Positions 17,461 through 26,450 of a stretch of DNA of 64,000 nucleotides are shown in pieces. Below the pieces are notes generated by a model. That model worked only from the letters and a program-made list of their open reading frames with translations. It was not told the origin of the DNA and did no database searches. Source of the stretch: CAVXTF01 sp963701375 (lineage in GTDB: Bacteria > Actinomycetota > Acidimicrobiia > Acidimicrobiales > CAVXTF01); contig CAVOZT010000001.1 in NCBI GenBank assembly GCA_963701375.1, positions 682,001 to 746,000 on the forward strand, written 5' to 3'. The position numbers were made by a program, and so were the translations under genes. Each line of letters starts with the position of its first letter. Position 1 is the stretch's first letter.

Positions 17461-19107
17461 ATGAGCTCGGACTACGACGCGATCGTGGTTGGCGGGGGCC
17501 ACAACGGGCTGGTCGCAGCGGCCTACCTGGCGCGAGCGGGTGCACGCACGGTGGTTCTGGAGCGGCGTGCGAAGACGGGCGGCGCTGCCACGACGGAGTC
17601 GCCGTTCGAAGACGCGCCCGACGTAAAGGTGACACGCCTGTCTTACGTGATGAGCCTCATGCCGCCGACGATCATCAAGGACCTCGACCTCGAGCGGCAT
17701 GGCTACAAGGTCTTCCCGATGGGGCCTTACTACCAGGCATTCCCCGACGGCGGTTCGATCAAGATCTTCGCCGACGACGCAAAGAGGAACTACGAGGAGA
17801 TCGCCAAGTGGTCGAAGGCTGACGCAGAGGCGATGCCGAAGTGGGACGCTTGGTTGAGCGGCCTCGCGGACGTGTTGGGTCCTCTGCTTCTCGCCGTCCC
17901 GCCCAACCTCGGGTCCCGGCGCCCGTCTGACGTGATCGAGTTGTTGAAGCTCGTTTGGCAGAACCGCGGCATCAACGTGAAGACGGTCGGCGACGTGACG
18001 CGCCTCATGACCATGAGCATTGCGGACCTGCTCGACGACTGGTTCGAGTCGCCCCAGGTGAAGTCGGCGATGGCAGTGAACGGTGTCATCGGGACGTGGG
18101 CCGGACCCTACGAGCCTGGGACTGCGTACGTCATGGCGCACCACTCGATCGGAGACGTGGGTGACGGGCACCTCGGCAACTGGGGCTTTCCCGAAGGTGG
18201 GATGGGTGCGGTCGCGGACGCCATCAAGAGGTCTGCTCTCGGTTTCGGCGCAGAGATCCGCACCGGGTCAGGCGTCAGCCAACTTCTCGTACGCGGCGGG
18301 CAGGTACGTGGGGCCGTGCTCGAAAACGGCGAGGAGATCCACGCTCCGATAGTGGTCTCGACGCTGCACCCGAAGATCGCGTTCTTGGACCATGTGGGTG
18401 CGAACGAACTGCCGGCGGACTTCGTGCGCGACATCGAGCACTGGAAGACCCGCAGCGGTGTCGTCAAGATCAATCTCGCACTCGGGGAACTTCCCGATTT
18501 CATCGCAGACCCGGGAACCGAGCTCGCCGAGCACCACACGGGATCGGTCGAGATGGCACCCTCGATGGAGTACATCGAGCGCGCGTTCCAAGACGCCCGC
18601 GAAGGGCGTCCCGCCTTGCGGCCCTTCAGCGACGGAGTGATCCCCACCACGTTCGACCGGACGCTCTGCCCGGAGGGGATCCACAACATGTCGCTGTTCA
18701 CTCAGTGGGTGCCGTCCGACTGGAACGAAGAGCCGCACCAAGACGAGCTCGAGGCCTACGCCGACAGGATGATCGACTGTTACAACGAGCTCGCACCGAA
18801 CTTGAAGGGGGCGATCCTGCACCGCGACGTGGTCGGGCCCTACGAGATGGAGCACGAGTACGGCCTGGTCGGAGGAAACATCTTCCACGGGGAGCTCTCC
18901 TTGGAACAGCTCTTCCACATGAGGCCCGCCCCCGGCTTCGCCGACTACAGGACCCCCGTCGCCGGTCTCTACTACGGGAGCTCTGCGACCCACGGCGGCG
19001 GCGGGGTTTGCGGGATCCCGGGTTGGCAGGCGGCTAGGGCCGCGCTCGCCGACCGCGCTCGTGCCGACCGGAGCGCACGCGTTCGGCAGCTGTTGCATCG
19101 CGGGTGA
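17461..19107 (+). CDS. NAD(P)/FAD-dependent oxidoreductase (phytoene-dehydrogenase/PYROXD2-like)
   Basis: A 548-residue flavoprotein with an N-terminal dinucleotide-binding fold (IVVGGGHNGLVAAAYLARAG, VLERRAKTGGAA) and the C-terminal segment YGSSATHGGGGVCGIPG typical of PYROXD2/CrtI-like oxidoreductases. I start at the ATG at 17461 with GAGGGAG upstream. Its stop overlaps the start of the acyl-CoA synthetase gene (GTGA), so both should be translated together. Members of this family in actinobacterial catabolic clusters oxidise unidentified substrates, and carotenoid synthesis is not supported by the neighbours. Confidence 0.8.
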   Translation: MSSDYDAIVVGGGHNGLVAAAYLARAGARTVVLERRAKTGGAATTESPFEDAPDVKVTRLSYVMSLMPPTIIKDLDLERHGYKVFPMGPYYQAFPDGGSIKIFADDAKRNYEEIAKWSKADAEAMPKWDAWLSGLADVLGPLLLAVPPNLGSRRPSDVIELLKLVWQNRGINVKTVGDVTRLMTMSIADLLDDWFESPQVKSAMAVNGVIGTWAGPYEPGTAYVMAHHSIGDVGDGHLGNWGFPEGGMGAVADAIKRSALGFGAEIRTGSGVSQLLVRGGQVRGAVLENGEEIHAPIVVSTLHPKIAFLDHVGANELPADFVRDIEHWKTRSGVVKINLALGELPDFIADPGTELAEHHTGSVEMAPSMEYIERAFQDAREGRPALRPFSDGVIPTTFDRTLCPEGIHNMSLFTQWVPSDWNEEPHQDELEAYADRMIDCYNELAPNLKGAILHRDVVGPYEMEHEYGLVGGNIFHGELSLEQLFHMRPAPGFADYRTPVAGLYYGSSATHGGGGVCGIPGWQAARAALADRARADRSARVRQLLHRG

Positions 19108-21215
19108 CCGCCGAAGAGCACCGTCCGGCCGTCGAGGCCATGCTCGAGGCGAACAGCGTCGCGTTGGTCGGAGCGAGCGCACGCCCCGGCACGTTCGGCC
19201 GCAGGATGGTCGACGAGGTCTCCAAGAGTCCAAGCCATCCCGACATACATCTCGTCAACCCGCGCTACTCGAGCATCGGGGACCGCCCTTGCATGGGCTC
19301 GCTCGACGAGATCCCCGGTCCTGTCGACCTCGTGCTCCTAGGAGTGCCCGACTCCGCGCTCGAGGTCGAGATGTCGAGAGCGGCCAAGCGCGGCGACCGC
19401 TCTGCAGTGATATTCGGCAGCGCTTTCGATCCTGGCTCGGCGGATCGTATGAGGCTCAAGAGTCGCATCGCATCGATCGCGGGCGATGCCGGAATGGCAG
19501 TCTGCGGTGCCGGATGCATGGGTTTCGTCAACGTCGCGCACGGACTGCGGGCAATCGGATACGTGGAGCCAGATCCGATTCCACGCGGGCCGATCGCCCT
19601 CATCAGCTGCTCCGGATCCGCATTCTCCGCGTTCCTCCGCACGCACCGACACTTCGGTTGGACGATCGCGGTGTCGTCGGGCCAGGAGCTCGTCACGTCG
19701 GCCGCTTCGTATCTCGACTACGCGGTGGGGATCCCCCGGACGAAGGTGGTCGCCCTGGTGCTGGAGACCATGCGCGAGCCGACGGCACTGCGTCACGCGC
19801 TCGAACGGGCAGCGGAGAGGGACGTCGCCGTCGTGGCCCTCACGGTCGGGCGGTCCGAGGCCGGCAAGTCGATGGTCGCGGCCCATTCCGGGGCCCTCGC
19901 AGGCGACGACGCTTCGTGGGAAGCGCTGTTCGACGCCCACGGCGTGATAAGGACGCGCGACCTGGACGAGATGGCGGACACGTTGGAGCTGTTCTGCGCC
20001 GGCAGGAGGCTCGGGCCTCGGCCGCGGGGCGGTGGAGGGATCGCCACCGTCCACGACTCGGGTGGTGAAAGGGCCCTCGCCGTCAACGTTGCGTCTGACA
20101 TCTCGCTGCGCTACGCGTCGATCTCGCCCGAGACTGAACAACGACTGGTCGGTCTGCTGGATCCCGGCCTCGAACCTGCCAACCCGCTCGATCTGTGGGG
20201 TTCGGGCACTGATACCGCAGAGAGGTTCGGCAATTCCCTGATAGCGCTCGCCGAGGATGGCGAAACAGAAGCGGTCGCGTTGTGTGTGGACCTGGTGTAC
20301 GAATACGACGGCGACGATTCCTATGAGAAAGCGCTGTTGGAGGCTCACCGGAGCACGGCCAAGCCGGTGGCACTTCTTTCCAACCTGCACTGCGCAATCG
20401 ACCCGGCCGCTGCCGATCGTTTGAGAGGAGCAGGGATCCCGGTGCTCGAAGGGACGCGGTCGGGGATGCTCGCCCTGCGTCACATGGTCGAGTGGCGCGA
20501 CGCGACCGAACGGCGGCCACCAGCGCGCCACGAGATCGACGATCGACGCAAAGAGCGCTGGTTGACGCGCTTGGCTGCAACGTCTTTGTCAGGGGCCGAG
20601 TCCCTCGCGCTCGTGGCCGAGTACGGCATTCCCGTTATTGCGGCCGCTCGGGCGAAGAACGAGGAGGAGGCACTCGAGCACGCCGAGGCTCTGGGCTTCC
20701 CGATCGTCCTTAAGACGGATACCGAGGACGTCGCGCACAAGTCCGATGTCGGGGGAGTGGTGCTCGGCCTGACGACTCTGGACGAGGTAGCCGTCGCTTA
20801 CCACAAGCTCGCAGAGCGGCTCGGGCCCTGGGTGCTCGTGGCCGAGGCCGCTCCTGACGGCGTCGAATTGGCGTTGGGGATCGTCAACGATCCCGGGCTC
20901 GGCCCGATCGTCGTGGTGGGGGCGGGCGGACTTCTGGTCGAGCTCGTACAGGACCGGTCGGTTGCGCTGCCGCCGGTCAACCTAGATGGCGCGCATCGAA
21001 TGCTCGATCGGCTGAAGGTACGCCGATTGCTCGACGGGTTCAGAGGCAACCCTGCTGCTGACATCGACGCGGTGGCGCGTGCGGTTGTGTCGGTATCGGT
21101 GATCGCCACCGAGTTGGGCGAAGGACTGGCCGCTCTCGACGTGAATCCGATCAGGTGCGGCCCGGTCGGAGTCGTAGCGCTCGACGCGCTCGCAGTTGCG
21201 TCGGCCCCGCGGTAG
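19104..21215 (+). CDS. NDP-forming acyl-CoA synthetase (acetate-CoA-ligase-like, alpha-beta fusion)
   Basis: A 703-residue enzyme with the order CoA-binding domain (VALVGASARPGTFG, residues 18-140), succinyl-CoA-ligase-like domains and a C-terminal ATP-grasp domain (from about residue 490; PIVLKTDTEDVAHKSDVGGV, then LDVNPIR). His261 in the AAHSGALAG segment is the expected phosphohistidine. Such enzymes interconvert acyl-CoA, ADP or GDP and phosphate with acid, CoA and NTP. It is coupled to the upstream oxidoreductase by a four-base overlap, which suggests the oxidation product is an acid activated here. The acyl substrate is unknown. Confidence 0.85.
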   Translation: MTAEEHRPAVEAMLEANSVALVGASARPGTFGRRMVDEVSKSPSHPDIHLVNPRYSSIGDRPCMGSLDEIPGPVDLVLLGVPDSALEVEMSRAAKRGDRSAVIFGSAFDPGSADRMRLKSRIASIAGDAGMAVCGAGCMGFVNVAHGLRAIGYVEPDPIPRGPIALISCSGSAFSAFLRTHRHFGWTIAVSSGQELVTSAASYLDYAVGIPRTKVVALVLETMREPTALRHALERAAERDVAVVALTVGRSEAGKSMVAAHSGALAGDDASWEALFDAHGVIRTRDLDEMADTLELFCAGRRLGPRPRGGGGIATVHDSGGERALAVNVASDISLRYASISPETEQRLVGLLDPGLEPANPLDLWGSGTDTAERFGNSLIALAEDGETEAVALCVDLVYEYDGDDSYEKALLEAHRSTAKPVALLSNLHCAIDPAAADRLRGAGIPVLEGTRSGMLALRHMVEWRDATERRPPARHEIDDRRKERWLTRLAATSLSGAESLALVAEYGIPVIAAARAKNEEEALEHAEALGFPIVLKTDTEDVAHKSDVGGVVLGLTTLDEVAVAYHKLAERLGPWVLVAEAAPDGVELALGIVNDPGLGPIVVVGAGGLLVELVQDRSVALPPVNLDGAHRMLDRLKVRRLLDGFRGNPAADIDAVARAVVSVSVIATELGEGLAALDVNPIRCGPVGVVALDALAVASAPR

Positions 21216-21267
21216 TCCCGGTGGCCCCACCAGCGTCCGGCGCAAGGAGATCGTATTTTGGCGAACT

Positions 21268-22719
21268 ATGTTCGCAATCAGACGTTGGGCCAGGTCCTCG
21301 AAACGAGTTCTGTCGGCGGCGGTCGCTTTTGGCTGCGTGGCAGCTCTGCTCTCGAGTTGTGGGTCCAGTCCATCTGCGACGTCATCCGTTCATTCAGTTA
21401 GCGCGCCGCTGAGAGTCGTATGGATGCAAGGCTTCGCTGCCCCGGGCACCCCGGCAATGTTCAACAAGGTCGGGGTCACAAAGGTCGGACCGAGCGGTGC
21501 GAAGAACGTCTTGGTGCTCGAACCGGGTACGTCTGCTGCCGCCGCCTACTTCGTGCCGCTCGCTGAATGGATCGTCTCAAAGACCAGTGGCTGGCAAGTC
21601 TGGGCGGTACAACGCCGTGAGAACCTGCTCGAGGACCAGTCGGAGCTCAACCTGTACAAGGATCACAAGGTCACAACGACGCAGTTGTTCGACTACTACC
21701 TCGGCTACCTCAAGAACCCGAGCGTCACCCATCACTATCAGCCCATCGCAAACTCGACCGTCGAGTTCGCGAAGCAGTGGGGAATGAACGTCGCGGTCCA
21801 GGACCTGCACGTGGTGATAACGGCCGCGAGGAAGCTTGGCGGCAAGGTCGTGCTCGGAGGACACTCGCTCGGCGGATCGGTGGTCACCGCGTATGCCACC
21901 TGGGACTTCGAGGGCCGCGCAGGAGCCGACGACCTGGCGGGGTTGGTCTACATAGATGGCGGCAGCACTCCGACCCCTGAAAGCGTCCGGAAAGCGACCC
22001 AGCAGTTGCAGTCGCTCGACGCCCGAAGCGCCTCCCCTTGGCTGAGCTTCGGCGGGATCGTCGCGCCATACGCAGGATTGTTCGAGGCCGCAGGAGCGGC
22101 ATCTGCCCTCTTGGACCCGAACGCGCGTTCACTGGGCCAGACCTCGGGGCTGTTGCCAGCCGACATCGTTCCTTCGGTTCCTGTCACCAATCTGGGCCAG
22201 TACGGCTACGCGCTCAATGCGTCAACTTCGCCGTCAAGTCTGCTCGCTGCTCAAGGACATCTCGGTCTGGGAATCGCGGCACAAGGCCCGGTTCACGGCT
22301 GGAATGGCTCAGGAGCTCTCACGCCGATCGACCGCTTCGCGACGATGTTCTCGGGAGAAGGAATCCAGAACGCAAACGGCACCGAGTGGTACTTCCCCCA
22401 ACGCTTGACCGACGACACCGGTGCTGTTGACAACGGCAACGCTAACCCGGCCCAGAATGTGCTCGACGTCGATGCCACGATGGGACACAACCTGCCAAAG
22501 AACCTGCTGATCTACGCATTTGGCGCACGACTAGGTGGGGAGTCCGTGCCGCAGGACGCACAGATCTTGGCCGAACAATCTGGCATCCCCATGAGCGACC
22601 TCACGCTGGCGAACTACCAAAGCACCTATTCCCACAACGACCCGGCTGGCGCCTACCCCAACAACGCCTTCCTCGATCGACTCGTAGCGTTCCTCGGGAA
22701 GGTCAACGCTCAAGGGTAG
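21268..22719 (+). CDS. Exported lipoprotein with alpha/beta-hydrolase fold
   Basis: A 483-residue protein. After a basic start (MFAIRRWARSSKR) comes a hydrophobic segment and a lipobox-like LLSSC, so it is probably a lipoprotein outside the membrane. The nucleophile elbow is GGHSLGGSV; a large insertion follows and a late DPAG/YSHND region may hold the catalytic His. The ATG at 21268 is the only start that gives a normal signal peptide, although AAGGAGA lies somewhat far upstream. It follows the synthetase by 52 bases on the same strand and could release a substrate from an ester or amide outside the cell (inference). Confidence 0.72.
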   Translation: MFAIRRWARSSKRVLSAAVAFGCVAALLSSCGSSPSATSSVHSVSAPLRVVWMQGFAAPGTPAMFNKVGVTKVGPSGAKNVLVLEPGTSAAAAYFVPLAEWIVSKTSGWQVWAVQRRENLLEDQSELNLYKDHKVTTTQLFDYYLGYLKNPSVTHHYQPIANSTVEFAKQWGMNVAVQDLHVVITAARKLGGKVVLGGHSLGGSVVTAYATWDFEGRAGADDLAGLVYIDGGSTPTPESVRKATQQLQSLDARSASPWLSFGGIVAPYAGLFEAAGAASALLDPNARSLGQTSGLLPADIVPSVPVTNLGQYGYALNASTSPSSLLAAQGHLGLGIAAQGPVHGWNGSGALTPIDRFATMFSGEGIQNANGTEWYFPQRLTDDTGAVDNGNANPAQNVLDVDATMGHNLPKNLLIYAFGARLGGESVPQDAQILAEQSGIPMSDLTLANYQSTYSHNDPAGAYPNNAFLDRLVAFLGKVNAQG

Positions 22720-22720
22720 A

Positions 22721-23946
22721 TCAGCGCGCCCGATTGACCATTTCCGGGAAAGGAAGCGCGATCGGGTCGGGAGCCAACCGGCTGCGGCCCTCCTCGTCGA
22801 AGCGGTCGAGCCCGAGATCCGCTACGTCGAGCACGTCCGTGATACCGCCTAAACACAGGTCGGCGGCCGCCCGGGCAACCGCAGGTCCCCACATCATCCC
22901 GTGGCCGCCGGCCGAGGCGACGACGGCACCTCGTATACCGACATCAGCGACGTTCGCAGCCTGACCGATGATCGGAAGATGATCAGGAGTGAAATCGATC
23001 GTGGCCGCCCAAACTCGCCTCAACGCCAGACCTCGCGTTCCCGGGACCAGATAGCCGAGGCGCTCGCGCATTTGTTCCAGATATCCCCAGTCGACGGAGT
23101 GGGCCACACCCGGCATCTCTTCGGGGTTGCTCATCCCGAACAACAGACCGCCGTCCTCGGGTCTCCAATACAGGCCGGCACCCACGTCGAAGACCATCGG
23201 GTCGTTTTCGGGAGACAACTCGGGGCAAGGTGCTGTGACCGCGACCTGATGACGGACTCCGCCTGCGGGGATCGCGACGCCGGCCAGGCGCCCAACGGCC
23301 GCAAGATCCGGTCCGCCGGTAAGGACGACTCGCTCGGTGTGAATGACGCCGTTCGTCGTCTCGACCCCGGTTACCTGACCTGCGGAAACCTTCAGGCCCG
23401 TGAAGCCGACTCCTTCGCGTACCTCGACTCCCGACTGCTGGAGCACCAGCACGCGTACGCGAGGACGTTGCGCGGAGGGTCGATGTATCCGTCGCCGCTC
23501 GCGAAGCTCCCTCCTGCGCATATGCCCGGTGCAAGACCGGGGTTGCGCTCCTCGGCTTCCTCGGGTCCGATCCACTCGACGTCGAGGCCGAGCGAACGCT
23601 GCATGTCGACTCTTGCACGACCCTCGGTCACCCCGTCGTCGTCGAATGCCGGCATGAAGTAGCCCTGCTCGACGAAGCCCGAGTCGACGCCGAACTCCTC
23701 GTGCTGACGACGGTAGAAGTCGATGGACCACATGCCGAGTTTGACGGCGGCCTCCGTCCCTCCCTGAGCCCGCACCATCCCGGCGGCGCGACTGCTCGCT
23801 CCGCGCCCGAGCAACGACCGCTCTATGACGATCACCTTGCCTGCTCTCGCGAGTCCGAGGAACGCGCCGCACCATCCACCGACTGTCCCTCCGCCGACAA
23901 CGACCACGTCGGCGCGTTCGCCCGGAGCATTTGGAACAGGGCTCAT
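22721..23946 (-). CDS. FAD-dependent oxidoreductase (DAO/sarcosine-oxidase-like), frame broken near 23453
   Basis: The N-terminal half, from the ATG at 23946 (GGAGG five bases upstream), has the FAD fold VVVVGGGTVGGWCGAFLGLA and SSRAAGMVRAQGG. The C-terminal half lies in another frame (GVGFTGLKVSAGQVTGVETT ... GLYWRPEDGG ... TPDHLPIIG ... AGGHGMMWGP), typical of the DAO family of glycine, sarcosine and dimethylglycine oxidases. The frames join within the alternating GCGTACGCGTGC stretch near 23453 if one base is missing; the gene is then 409 codons. It diverges from the acyl-CoA dehydrogenase across operator site D. N-demethylation of a product of the Rieske enzyme is a reasonable but unproven role. 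Confidence 0.75.
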
Positions 23947-23998
23947 GTCAACCTCCCGATAGAGGGTGGTCCTCCAAGCGCACGGCCCGACCCTGGCA

Positions 23999-24018
23999 TA
24001 AACTGAACAGTCAGTCAA
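23999..24018 (+). promoter_or_regulatory. TetR operator, site D
   Basis: TAAACTGAACAGTCAGTCAA lies between the divergent FAD oxidoreductase and the acyl-CoA dehydrogenase. TAAACT (23999-24004) can serve as the -10 box of the rightward gene; the -35 region is poor. It differs from site A at one position out of 20. Confidence 0.65.
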
Positions 24019-24050
24019 ACAACAGGACGCGCGACGACGGGAGGCCGAGG

Positions 24051-25217
24051 ATGTACGGGCTGTCCAAGGAGGACCTCGAGCTGCAGGCTCGGGCGCGCGG
24101 GTTCGTCGAGAAGTTGATCCCGTACGAGGCGGAAGCGGAGATGAACGGGGGGAACCTTCCCGAGGACGTGGACCGAAGGTCTCGTACCGAGGCGCGGACT
24201 CTGGGCCTGACGGCCACGAACATGCCGGCGGAGCTGGGAGGTGGCGGATGCACGATGCTCCAACAAGTGCTCGTGCAAGAACAGGTCGGCCGGGTCACGA
24301 ATGCCCTCGCGTGGATGCTCTCGACGCCTCCGTCGTGGTTCGCTCCCGTGGCGACCGAGTACCAGATCGAAAGATGGCTGCGTCCGACGGTCCGAGGCGA
24401 CGGGGTCGAGTGTTATGCGATCACCGAGGAGAGCGCCGGCAGCGACGTCGACGCCATCGAGGCTACGGCTCGTCGCGAGGGAGATGAATACCTTCTTGAC
24501 GGTATCAAGTGGCACGTCACGTCTTACAACGAAGCGACGTGGGGATTTTTCCAGGCGAAGCTCACCGAGGGTCCTCACGCCGGCGAGCACACGATGTTCA
24601 TATTCGACATCCCGACACCCGGTCTGCGCGTCGTCAGAACGCCCGCATACACCCACACCATCAACCACCACCACCCGATCCTCGCCTTCGAAGGCGTTCG
24701 CGTGCCCGCTTCGCATCTGGTAGGGGACGAGGGGGGCGGGATGGCTTTCGCCTACGAATGGTTCCGGTTCGAGCGTTTCATGGTTGCCGCACGTTGCCTC
24801 GGTGCGGCGGAGCGGCTGATCGAGGAAGCGACGGAATTTGCCAAGCAGCGCATCGCGTCGGGAAGGCCGATCATCGAGCACCAGCTCATCCAGGCGATGC
24901 TCGCCGACAGTCTGACCGAGTTGTTCGCCGCTCGCTCGATGCTCTACGCGGCAGCGACGGCAGTCGACGACGGCGTTGATACGAAGGTGCAGCACGCCCA
25001 CGCTTCGATGGCCAAGCTCTACGCGTCGGAGATGGCGGGACGGGTCGCCGACCGCGCCCTACAGATATTCGGCGGACGCGGCTATATGCGCGAGAACGTC
25101 GCGGAACGCTTCTGGCGGGAGCTCAGAGTGGAGCGCATCTGGGAAGGGACCAGCGAGATCCAGCGGACCATCATCTCGGAGCAACTCGCGAAGCGCGGAG
25201 CTACGAATCTCGTGTGA
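24051..25217 (+). CDS. Acyl-CoA dehydrogenase
   Basis: A 388-residue flavoprotein of the acyl-CoA dehydrogenase family. Motifs are the substrate/FAD loop CYAITEESAGSDVDAIEATA, the central GDEGGGMAFAYEWFRFER helix and the C-terminal RALQIFGGRGYMRENVAERFWRE region ending in RIWEGTSEIQR, where the catalytic Glu is expected. The ATG at 24051 has GGGAGG six bases upstream and follows operator site D. An unusual histidine-rich turn (TINHHHPIL) replaces the usual loop before the base-binding segment. It would dehydrogenate an acyl-CoA formed by the NDP-forming synthetase (inference from shared operators). Confidence 0.85.
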   Translation: MYGLSKEDLELQARARGFVEKLIPYEAEAEMNGGNLPEDVDRRSRTEARTLGLTATNMPAELGGGGCTMLQQVLVQEQVGRVTNALAWMLSTPPSWFAPVATEYQIERWLRPTVRGDGVECYAITEESAGSDVDAIEATARREGDEYLLDGIKWHVTSYNEATWGFFQAKLTEGPHAGEHTMFIFDIPTPGLRVVRTPAYTHTINHHHPILAFEGVRVPASHLVGDEGGGMAFAYEWFRFERFMVAARCLGAAERLIEEATEFAKQRIASGRPIIEHQLIQAMLADSLTELFAARSMLYAAATAVDDGVDTKVQHAHASMAKLYASEMAGRVADRALQIFGGRGYMRENVAERFWRELRVERIWEGTSEIQRTIISEQLAKRGATNLV

Positions 25218-25256
25218 ACGTGTGCGGGGCATCGCCTGTGTGCCGTGCCCGGGATC

Positions 25257-26438
25257 TCAGTGCGGTGCGAGGGACCCGGTCTCCACTGGCATCCCCGAGT
25301 AGGCGCGGGCCACCATCGTCACGAATTGGTACACCCCGTCTTCGTCTGACGACATGGGTCCGGGTATGGCGCGTGGCGACGAAAGTCCTCGTTGAACGGA
25401 TTCGCACGCCATCCAATCCTGGCGGTTGGTGACGTCCCAGAAGTCGACGGCGAAAGAAGGGTCGAAACTCTCGCGCTCGACGTCTTCCGGTGCGAAGGCC
25501 CACGTGCACTCGATGTGTGTCCGGTCGGGTCCAAGGGGCGTGAGGAGGTGAGTCATGACGTAGTCGGGGTGCAGGCTCATGAGCAGGTTCGGGAACACGG
25601 CGAGATACTCGACGTGCAGCACGGCTTCGCCTGTGAGTCCCCTGAACACCGTTGCGGATGACCTGCCGTCGAGCGACATCGTCTCCATGTCCTCGCGCAA
25701 CTCCATCCATCCGCCCACCCAGGCCCCCTCGCCGGGGTGCACGTAGTTAGCCCCGCTCTTGGGCGGGCTCGCGTTGCAGAGCTCAGGGTGGATCATCGGG
25801 CAGTGGTAGCACTCCTGATAATTCTCGTTCAGGATCTTCCAGTTTGCGCTCACCACGTACTCGTGCCGGCCTCTCGTGACGAGACGTTCGGGCTCGTACG
25901 GTCCGACCACGGCTTCGAGCCCTGCCAAATGGCGTTCGATGGGAGGCGCACTTCCCGAGGCGTCGACGAAGATCCAGCCGTGCCACTCCTCGCATGGGAG
26001 CTGGACGAGTCCGTGCGTCGAGGGATCGAAGTGCTCTGATTCGAAACCCGGAGTCATGCGCAACGACCCGTCGAGTTGGTAGGACCACGCGTGATAAGGG
26101 CAGACGACGATCGGGCGGTTCACCGTCTCCGCGCCGCACGGCAGGAGCTCGTGGCCCCGGTGCCTGCAGGCGTTGGCGAAGGCCCGCAGGACACCCAGCT
26201 GGTCGCGAATCAAAAATACGCCAGAGCGACCGACAGACACAGCGCGCTGGTCGTTGGGATTGGCCATCGACTCGCTCCGCCCTATACAGATCCATCCGCC
26301 CTCGAGCAGGTTTCGCTGTTCCCATGCGAAGACCTCGTCGCTCACATAGGCCTTGCGGGGGAGCATCGTGCTCTCCCCGAATGGGGCGAGGGACGAGGCG
26401 AGGCCGACGGCGTCGAGCGGGGCCGGTTGATTGACCAT
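25257..26438 (-). CDS. Rieske oxygenase alpha subunit, quaternary-amine type (GbcA/CntA/StcD-like)
   Basis: A 393-residue oxygenase. The Rieske cluster ligands are C91-x-H93 and C113-x2-H116. The catalytic domain has NENYQECYHCPMIHPEL: H212 and H217 bind the mononuclear iron. The residue that bridges the two metal sites is Glu209, where ring-hydroxylating dioxygenases have Asp. This Glu is a feature of quaternary-amine oxygenases such as carnitine monooxygenase. A third iron ligand is expected in DFWDVTNRQDW. It should oxidatively cleave a betaine-like N-methyl or N-alkyl group. No reductase gene is adjacent. The ATG lies six bases after a TAGACT box inside operator site E. Confidence 0.82.
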   Translation of the reverse strand: MVNQPAPLDAVGLASSLAPFGESTMLPRKAYVSDEVFAWEQRNLLEGGWICIGRSESMANPNDQRAVSVGRSGVFLIRDQLGVLRAFANACRHRGHELLPCGAETVNRPIVVCPYHAWSYQLDGSLRMTPGFESEHFDPSTHGLVQLPCEEWHGWIFVDASGSAPPIERHLAGLEAVVGPYEPERLVTRGRHEYVVSANWKILNENYQECYHCPMIHPELCNASPPKSGANYVHPGEGAWVGGWMELREDMETMSLDGRSSATVFRGLTGEAVLHVEYLAVFPNLLMSLHPDYVMTHLLTPLGPDRTHIECTWAFAPEDVERESFDPSFAVDFWDVTNRQDWMACESVQRGLSSPRAIPGPMSSDEDGVYQFVTMVARAYSGMPVETGSLAPH

Positions 26439-26450
26439 ACAGTCAGTCTA
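26433..26450 (-). promoter_or_regulatory. TetR operator, site E, overlapping -10 box, start codon and upstream stop codon
   Basis: On the minus strand TAGACTGACTGTATGGTC contains a TAGACT -10 box (26450-26445), the TGA stop of the DinB-family gene and the ATG of the Rieske gene (26438). Read on the plus strand, ACAGTCAGTC is identical to ten bases of sites A and D. The left half-site is degenerate. Confidence 0.5.
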
